From positions 1 to 12,321 of the forward strand of contig WFUL01000100.1 of the NCBI GenBank assembly GCA_015484985.1: a stretch of 12,321 bases of DNA, in the 5' to 3' direction. The translations under genes were made by a program, and so were the position numbers. The DNA is from Anaerolineales bacterium. Its GTDB lineage: Bacteria; Chloroflexota; Anaerolineae; Anaerolineales; DRMV01. Below are positions 9,864-12,321 of the stretch, one piece after another. Each line of letters opens with the position of its first letter. Position 1 is the stretch's first letter. The notes beneath the pieces were generated by a model. That model was not told the DNA's origin. It did not search any database and saw only the letters and a list, made by a program, of their open reading frames with translations.

Positions 9864-11099
9864 TTACCGAAGGTACTCTTCCAGTTTCTTACGGATTTCC
9901 GGGCGGCGCAGGCGGCTCAGAGCCTGGGCCTCGATTTGGCGCACCCGTTCCCGCGTGACGCCCATCTTGCGTCCTACTTCCTCCAGGGTGTAAGCCTTCC
10001 CGTCCAGGAGACCATAGCGCAGTTGTAAGATACGCACCTCCCGGGGCGGTAGCGTGCTCAGGATTTCCTCCAGCTGTTCCCGCAGCATGGATTGGGCGGC
10101 CACATCTTCCGGGGCCTGGGTGGTGTCGTCCTTGATGAAGTCGCCCAAAACGGAATCCTCTTCGTCGTCGGTGGGCATTTCCAGGGAAAGGGGATGTCGG
10201 GAGACCTGGAGCATTTGCTCCACTTTCTTGGGGGGCACACCCATGGCCTCTGCCAGCTCCTCGATGGTGGGCTCGCGTCCCAGGAGTTGGGTCAGCTGGT
10301 GCTGGGTGCGGAGCAGTTTGTTGATTTGGTCTCCCATGTGGACCGGGACCCGGATGGTCCGCCCCTGGTCCGCGATGGCCCGGGTGACGGCTTGGCGAAT
10401 CCACCAGGTGGCATACGTGCTGAACTTATGGCCCCGGCGCCAATCGAATTTCTTGGTGGCCCGGATGAGCCCGATGTTGCCCTCTTGAATCAAGTCCAGG
10501 AAGGGCACCCCCCGGCCGATGTACTTCTTGGCTACACTGATGACCAGCCGGGAGTTGGCGGTGATAAGCTTCTCCCGGGCCCTCCAGCCATCCTCGATGA
10601 TTTTGCGCAGTTCCTCCCGGCGCTTGGGGCTCACGTTCCCCTTCGCCAGTTCGGCCCGGGCCTTGCGGCCGGCTTCGATGCGTTTGGCCAGCTCCACCTC
10701 CTCCTCCGCGGTTAGCAGGGGAATGCGTCCCACTTCCTTGAGGTAAAGCCCAATCATGTCATCGGTGTCGATGTTGGCCAGAGGATCGTCGTCCTCCCGT
10801 CGCCGGCGCAACTTCCGGGCCTCTTCCTCCACCAGGGCCAGCTCCTCGTCGGAGGGCTCTTCGGTGACGTCGTCTTCCACATAGGGGATGCCAGCATGGA
10901 GGAGGGCGTTGAAGATTTCTTCCAGTTGGTCGAAATCGTGTTCGGCTTCGGGGAAAGCGCGAATGATGTCGTCATAGGTGATGTAGCCCTTTTGGCGCCC
11001 CAATTCCAGAAGGGGTTCCAGGGGACCGTAGCCGTCCGAGGAATAGCCGTTGGGCGAAAAGGTGTCGTCCAGGAAGAATTCCTCGTCCATCATCATCAT
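9864..11099 (-). CDS. rpoD: Primary RNA polymerase sigma factor (sigma-70/SigA)
   Basis: The 411-aa protein is a group 1 sigma factor that directs core RNA polymerase to -35/-10 promoters. A region 1.1-like domain is at about 27-76 (LGRQKGYITYDDIIRAFPE), which marks a primary rather than alternative factor, followed by an acidic linker. Region 1.2 is at 111-143. Region 2 is at about 176-254, with the core-binding LDLIQEGNIGLIRATKKFDW and the -10 melting and recognition segment KFSTYATWWIRQAVTRAIADQGRTIRVPVH. Region 3 is at about 255-335. Region 4 is at about 345-411, with the -35-binding helix-turn-helix TLEEVGRKMGVTRERVRQIEAQAL. Translation starts in a run of four ATGs (11088-11099), and GAGGAGG places the best spacing on the first. 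It lies 40 nt after the DUF4340-like gene with no clear promoter between, so it is probably cotranscribed or has a promoter I cannot see. Confidence 0.97.
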   Translation of the reverse strand: MMMMDEEFFLDDTFSPNGYSSDGYGPLEPLLELGRQKGYITYDDIIRAFPEAEHDFDQLEEIFNALLHAGIPYVEDDVTEEPSDEELALVEEEARKLRRRREDDDPLANIDTDDMIGLYLKEVGRIPLLTAEEEVELAKRIEAGRKARAELAKGNVSPKRREELRKIIEDGWRAREKLITANSRLVISVAKKYIGRGVPFLDLIQEGNIGLIRATKKFDWRRGHKFSTYATWWIRQAVTRAIADQGRTIRVPVHMGDQINKLLRTQHQLTQLLGREPTIEELAEAMGVPPKKVEQMLQVSRHPLSLEMPTDDEEDSVLGDFIKDDTTQAPEDVAAQSMLREQLEEILSTLPPREVRILQLRYGLLDGKAYTLEEVGRKMGVTRERVRQIEAQALSRLRRPEIRKKLEEYLR

Positions 11100-11112
11100 T
11101 GCCCCACCTCCT
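11088..11112 (-). promoter_or_regulatory. rpoD ribosome binding site with four tandem ATG codons
   Basis: On the minus strand AGGAGG is followed by TGGGGCA and then ATGATGATGATG. Spacing to the first ATG is 7 nt and to the others 10, 13 and 16 nt, so the first is the likeliest start, but the second is also possible. Confidence 0.6.
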
Positions 11113-11139
11113 CAGGCTGTGGGAATTTCCTCAACATGG

Positions 11140-11718
11140 CTATCCCCCCGGGGTCGGTGTGGGCGCCGAAAAGGGGGTGGGTGTACCCAAAGCCGTTGGC
11201 AAAATCTCCTGTAAAAGTCCCTGGAAAAGGGCCGCGGGAAGGACGAAAACTTCCCCGCGAGGCACGCGACGGACATAGTACCCCTGACCCACGGGGGTGG
11301 TCGCGCCGATTTCCAGGTCGTAGAACGTGCCCGGGGCTTCCACCCGGATGCGCCATTCGGGCTCGGAAAGGCCTACGGTATCCAGCGGAACGTCGGGCGA
11401 GAGCACGCTCATGACCCGGGTGGACAGCAGAAAGGTCAATGCCTGGGCCACTTCGGGTGGAAGGTCGACTTCCCCAGAATTGGCGTGCCATTGCCCCTGT
11501 TCGTCGCGCTGGATGGACAAGATGAGGGTTTCGCCCCGGTAGATGTCCAGACGTTGCACCCGGTCCACAAAGGCGGGCGGCAAGAGATAGGGCATGAGGG
11601 TCGGTGTTGGTGATGAAGCGAGATTCCCCTGGCGAGATAGACGCCACTGGCGCACGCCCAGAAGAAGCACGACGGTAAGGAGAAAAGCGCTCCACCATAG
11701 AACCGTTCGCCGTTTCAT
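11140..11718 (-). CDS. DUF4340-like membrane-anchored protein
   Basis: The 192-aa protein has an N-terminal membrane anchor (residues about 7-22, after MKRR), so the remainder should lie outside the membrane. A Ser/Thr/Pro linker (SSPTPTLMP) follows. The globular part is about 50-180 and contains repeats typical of DUF4340: VQRLDIYRGETLILSIQRDEQGQWHA, LLSTRVMSVLS, and EPEWRIRVEAPGTFYDLEIGATTPVGQGYYVRRVPRGEVFVLPAALFQGLLQ. It ends in a second low-complexity tail, GTPTPFSAPTPTPGG. The start lies 6 nt after the upstream GldG-like stop, with GAGGGTGA just before it, so the two are cotranscribed. DUF4340 genes are commonly found beside GldG/ABC permease genes, which supports a joint role in an uncharacterised ABC-type system. 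The family assignment rests on pattern only. Confidence 0.75.
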   Translation of the reverse strand: MKRRTVLWWSAFLLTVVLLLGVRQWRLSRQGNLASSPTPTLMPYLLPPAFVDRVQRLDIYRGETLILSIQRDEQGQWHANSGEVDLPPEVAQALTFLLSTRVMSVLSPDVPLDTVGLSEPEWRIRVEAPGTFYDLEIGATTPVGQGYYVRRVPRGEVFVLPAALFQGLLQEILPTALGTPTPFSAPTPTPGG

Positions 11719-11724
11719 CGCCGG

Positions 11725-12299
11725 TCACCCTCGCATCCGCCGGTAAGCCCAGACGCCCACGCCCAGGACCACCACACCCGCGGGCAAGAGGCAGACCGTG
11801 GTCAGGGTCAGTATGTTGAGGAATACGGCGCTGGGGATGTTGAGGCGTCGTTCGATTTGGGTACGCGGGGTGATGTTGATGAGGTCCTCCTGTTCCGCGG
11901 CCCAGTCCACCATGTTCAGGGCCAGCAGGCCGTTCCCCAGTTCGCCGTAGTACATGTTAGCGACGAAATCCGCGTCCCCGGTCACCACCAGCCGCCCGCC
12001 CGCGGGGCCCTCGGCGGCCACGGCCACCACCAGAGGCCCAGCGATGTCGGTCTCGGGGTCAAAGGCGACGTCTCCTCCCGTTTCCTCCCGGAGGGGAGCC
12101 AGGTCCGTCTCGCCCCAGGCCTGGGACGAGGTGAGCACCAGGGGGATGAGGGAGACCTCCTGGGGTGGGGTCTCCACCGCGTCCAGGGTGCGGGCCAGGG
12201 GAAAATACGTGCGCCACCCCTGCAGGCGCTCGGTGATAGGATGCCGGGCGTATTGGGCGGCCAGTGCGATGCCCGGCTGGGGAGAGGAGGGGTCCACGA
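11725..12299 (-). CDS. GldG-like ABC transporter auxiliary protein, C-terminal part only
   Basis: About 190 C-terminal residues are present; the N-terminus is cut off by the end of the assembled sequence, and no true start is visible. Typical features are GRLVVTGDADFVANMYYGELGNGLLALNMVDWAAEQEDLINITPRTQIER, which is the end of the GldG-like extracellular domain. A final transmembrane helix (IPSAVFLNILTLTTVCLLPAGVVVLGVGVWAY) and a positive tail (RRMRG) follow. In known clusters the protein accompanies an ABC ATPase and a permease, which would be expected off the right edge. An apparent GTG at 12297 is not the start; the reading frame runs into the adapter. The gene lies 6 nt upstream of the DUF4340-like gene, and the unit continues into rpoD. 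Confidence 0.8.
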
Positions 12300-12321
12300 C
12301 TGTCTCTTATACACATCTGAC
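12300..12321. other. Tn5/Nextera sequencing adapter (assembly contamination)
   Basis: CTGTCTCTTATACACATCT (12300-12318) is the 19-bp Tn5 mosaic end used in Nextera libraries, and the trailing GAC continues into the standard read adapter. It is not genomic. Peptides read from it on the minus strand begin with MYKRQ and MCIRDS, which are known spurious protein starts. Confidence 0.98.

Noticed and set aside
12059..12316. Minus-strand proteins beginning MCIRDS and MYKRQ
   Set aside because: Their starts are translated from the Nextera adapter at 12300-12321, a known artefact.

Overview
The window is GC-rich bacterial DNA with tight gene packing and long non-coding shadow ORFs. A Chloroflexota (Anaerolineae-like) thermophile or relative is the most likely source. 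The hints are a long coiled-coil insert in RpoC, an archaeal-type bifunctional fructose-bisphosphate aldolase/phosphatase, 'TPTP' linkers in a secreted protein, and a GldG/DUF4340 pair beside the housekeeping sigma factor. This placement is inferred from gene content, not from alignment.

Layout, left to right. Bases 1-258 are a long, hairpin-rich leader with a consensus -10 box at the very edge and a terminator-like hairpin. It leads to rpoC (259-4533, +), which ends at a strong palindromic terminator. A zinc-ribbon multi-span membrane protein of unknown function follows (4722-5765, +). It converges on a three-gene minus-strand operon transcribed in the order YugP-type zinc peptidase (7461-8156), XdhC/CoxI-family protein (6600-7451) and TrmH-family RNA methyltransferase (5791-6603). 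These three genes are separated by 9 nt and then overlap by 4 nt. A 467-bp divergent region (8157-8623) carries promoters for both sides and a second copy of the palindrome found after rpoC. It may also encode a small structured RNA. Next is the FBP aldolase/phosphatase gene (8624-9775, +), which converges on a second minus-strand unit through a shared hairpin. That unit is transcribed as a partial GldG-like gene (11725-12299), then a DUF4340-like gene (11140-11718), then the primary sigma factor rpoD (9864-11099).

The right end is not genomic. Bases 12300-12321 are a Tn5/Nextera sequencing adapter, so the last gene is truncated by an assembly artefact.

Functionally the window joins the core transcription machinery (RpoC, RpoD) to gluconeogenesis (FBPA/P), RNA modification (TrmH family), a maturation factor for molybdenum hydroxylases (XdhC) and membrane proteins of poorly known role. 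I found no CRISPR array, tRNA, rRNA, insertion sequence or phage gene. The least explained features are the pair of near-identical palindromes with covarying arms at 4563-4602 and 8386-8426, the structured RNA that may precede the second copy, and the rpoC leader.
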